Assembly: GCF_000346465.2 (NCBI RefSeq)
Contig: NC_034016.1
Location: 13,015,805 to 13,079,804 of the forward strand
Source of the DNA: Prunus persica
Lineage: Eukaryota; Streptophyta; Magnoliopsida; Rosales; Rosaceae
Length of the DNA stretch: 64,000 bases
Direction: 5' to 3'
A program made the position numbers and the translations under genes. How positions within the stretch are numbered: the stretch's first letter is position 1; every line of letters begins with the position of its first letter. Under the pieces are notes generated by a model. It saw only the letters and a list, made by a program, of their open reading frames with translations, ran no database searches and was not told where the DNA came from. Positions 62,166 to 64,000 of this stretch are shown here, piece by piece.

Positions 62166-62470
62166 CGTCAATATATGTATATTGTAATATATATATATAT
62201 ACATATATTATATTATAATGTACATATATACATGTGTATAATATATGTGCATATAGTTGTATCTATATATTATCATACATACGTGGGTATAATACATACA
62301 TATATACATATATATATAGATACTATATATGGGTATGTTATAATAATAATAATAATAATATACATGTATATACGTGTCTATATGTCTATTATAATATATA
62401 CATATAGTATAAATATATAATCTATATGTGTATATACGTCTGTATATGTATTTTATAATGCATACATGGG
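62166..62470. repeat. AT-rich TA/TATA microsatellite region
   Basis: Degenerate (TA)n and (ATACAT)n, including a TAATAATAATAATAATAATA tract near 62339; no coding value despite an open frame. Confidence 0.85.
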
Positions 62471-63289
62471 TATAATTATTTTTGATAAATTAAAAATAGG
62501 TACACAATAATTATTAGAGACAAAAATTGGGTACATTATTTAGAGAAAAAATCGGCTCATTTAAATAAAATATTTTTCATACAACAAATAATAAATAGTT
62601 TATCAAAATATTTTTCAACATAATTAGAATGTGCACTATTATTCATAAAAGGAAAACAATATAATTGTTTTATTAAATAAACAAAAACGTTAATCACATG
62701 TAGATTACTAATACGTTAATGTTGAATTTAATATTTAATTTCAAATAAGTTTCTAAATTAATTCCTACATCGATTACTTAATAGGGTAGTTTTGGATTCC
62801 GAAAAATATAATAAATAAGATTTCAAGCTAGATTAGGTAACTTGCGATGTTTGGATCCTAGTCATCGGGTTTTATTTGAAAAAATTGGGTATTTTAAATT
62901 GAAAAATAAAAGTGAAAATATGAATGAGAAGAAATAGGTATGCCTAGATACTTTACTTTTATTCTATGGATAAAGGATCTAATTGATAGAGGAAGCGCCG
63001 TAAAGATCAATGCGCAAGGTTTTGTTCCGATACAATAAGAAATGCAATCGTCGAGATTGAAGGAGTTAATTAAATGCAATATTTTTTTAGGAAACCATTA
63101 AATTGATGAATAAAAACTTGTTTAAGAATTAGGGATTTAAACATTTTCGTTAATAATATTTATTATCCTTTTACAACGGAGCCCTTAATGAAATTTGAGA
63201 TATAATTCGGAATTTTTCTTGGGAGGTATCGGGAAGGAATTGGAATGTAATAATATCGATTAGATGCATTTATACAGATACATAAAAAA
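62471..63289. other. AT-rich filler of the CACTA element, nothing recognised
   Basis: No ORF or motif of note between the two subterminal repeat clusters. Confidence 0.5.
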
Positions 63290-63304
63290 AGGTTCCCGTA
63301 AATA

Positions 63305-64000
63305 CACACACTTTGCCCGACGAAAACAAACGTCATACGTCACACAAAACTTTGCGGGACGCACACTTACGTCGCGCAAAATAACTTTGAGCGACGCCAA
63401 GGCAGCCAGTGTCGCGCAACATACGTTTGAGCGACAACTGGCATCCTACGTCACGCACTGCTATACTTTTCGAGGGTTTAGGGTTTATTGTTTATGAATT
63501 GCGCAACGGTATGGTTTAGTCGTCGCGCAAGGTGGTGAAAATTTGGGCAGAATACACAACCTTGTGCGACGGAATAATACTTTAGTCGTGGCGCAGAGTC
63601 AATTAAACAGTACCTTGTGCGACGCTGCTGTGTATTCGTCGCACAAGATCGGTCAGACCCTTCACTGTTTCTCTCTCCCCCTAAACCCTAAACCCCAAAT
63701 TTTGACGGAATAACAACCTTTCACGATGGAAAAATACTTTTGTCGTCGCGCAAAGTCGATTAAACACTACCTTGCGCGATGCTGTTATGTATTCGTCGCG
63801 CAAGATCAGTCAAACCCTTCACTGTCTCTCTATCCCCCTAAACCCTAAACCCCAAATTTTGGCAGAATAAAAACCTTGCACGATGGAAAAATACTTTTGT
63901 CGTCGCGCAAAATCGATTAAACACTACCTTGCGCGACGCTATTGTGTATTCGTCGCGCAAGATCGATCAAACCTTTCACTATCTCTATCTCTCCCTAAAC
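63305..64000. repeat. CACTA subterminal motif cluster 2 with 157-bp array
   Basis: TTGCGCGACGC...CGTCGCGCAAG palindromic pairs occur repeatedly. From 63612 a 157-bp unit is repeated (starts 63612, 63769 and 63926; the third is cut by the window edge). Units contain two to three telomere-like CCCTAAA heptamers (for example CCCCCTAAACCCTAAACCCC). The element's terminus is beyond the window. Confidence 0.8.

Noticed and set aside
62058..62420. 120-aa plus-strand ORF rich in Tyr/Ile
   Set aside because: Translation of TA-rich microsatellite; low complexity only.

Overview
This window is nuclear DNA of a flowering plant, with spliced eudicot genes (GT-AG introns), an AT-rich background and a dense, nested load of plant transposons. 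The gene set suggests a woody eudicot, and a Rosaceae (Prunus-like) genome is my best guess, but I did not verify that. One 100-N assembly gap lies at 22265-22364.

Layout. (1) 11-4601, minus strand: the 5' six exons of SWI3D, a SWI/SNF chromatin-remodelling core subunit; the 3' end is off the left edge. (2) 6178-44404: a tandemly duplicated locus whose basic module is BURP-domain gene -> 'type I' organ-specific-protein gene -> 'type II' organ-specific-protein gene -> spacer R. BURP occurs twice (17.6 and 40.6 kb), type I three times (6.8, 20.2 and 43.1 kb) and type II three times (8.3, 26.7 and 37.4 kb, the last only a fragment). All encode small secreted proteins. Several copies are broken: type I-a (exon-1 deletion and lost TATA), type I-b (exon 2 deleted), type II-c (exon-1 fragment) and BURP-b (1-bp frameshift removing the last CH pair). 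The best intact genes are BURP-a, type II-a, type II-b and type I-c. (3) 44405-64000: almost entirely transposons, plus one weak hypothetical gene.

Transposons were delimited by target-site duplications (TSDs), often confirmed by the empty site in a paralogous copy of the locus: a degenerate Mutator-like element (MULE) at 21058-26522 with 9-bp TSD, carrying a dead transposase and a convergent GRF zinc-finger gene; hAT at 14577-15607 (8 bp); a solo LTR at 30268-32905 (5 bp); a three-level nest of CACTA (33004-37358) > hAT (33084-37206) > long LTR (33810-37003); a non-autonomous MULE at 37543-39264 containing a poly(A) retroposon with a 13-bp TSD; an hAT-like MITE at 46338-46926; a MULE at 47219-51055; a non-autonomous copia-like element at 51376-57888 with a plus-strand coiled-coil ORF antisense to the element; and a degenerate CACTA element running off the right edge, with CGTCGCGCAA-type subterminal repeats and telomere-like CCCTAAA motifs.

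No CRISPR, prokaryotic operon, rRNA or tRNA gene was seen. The most unusual signals are the convergent GRF gene in the MULE, the antisense coiled-coil ORF in the copia element, the ~185-bp flank duplication around that element, and the internal repeat expansion in type II-a.
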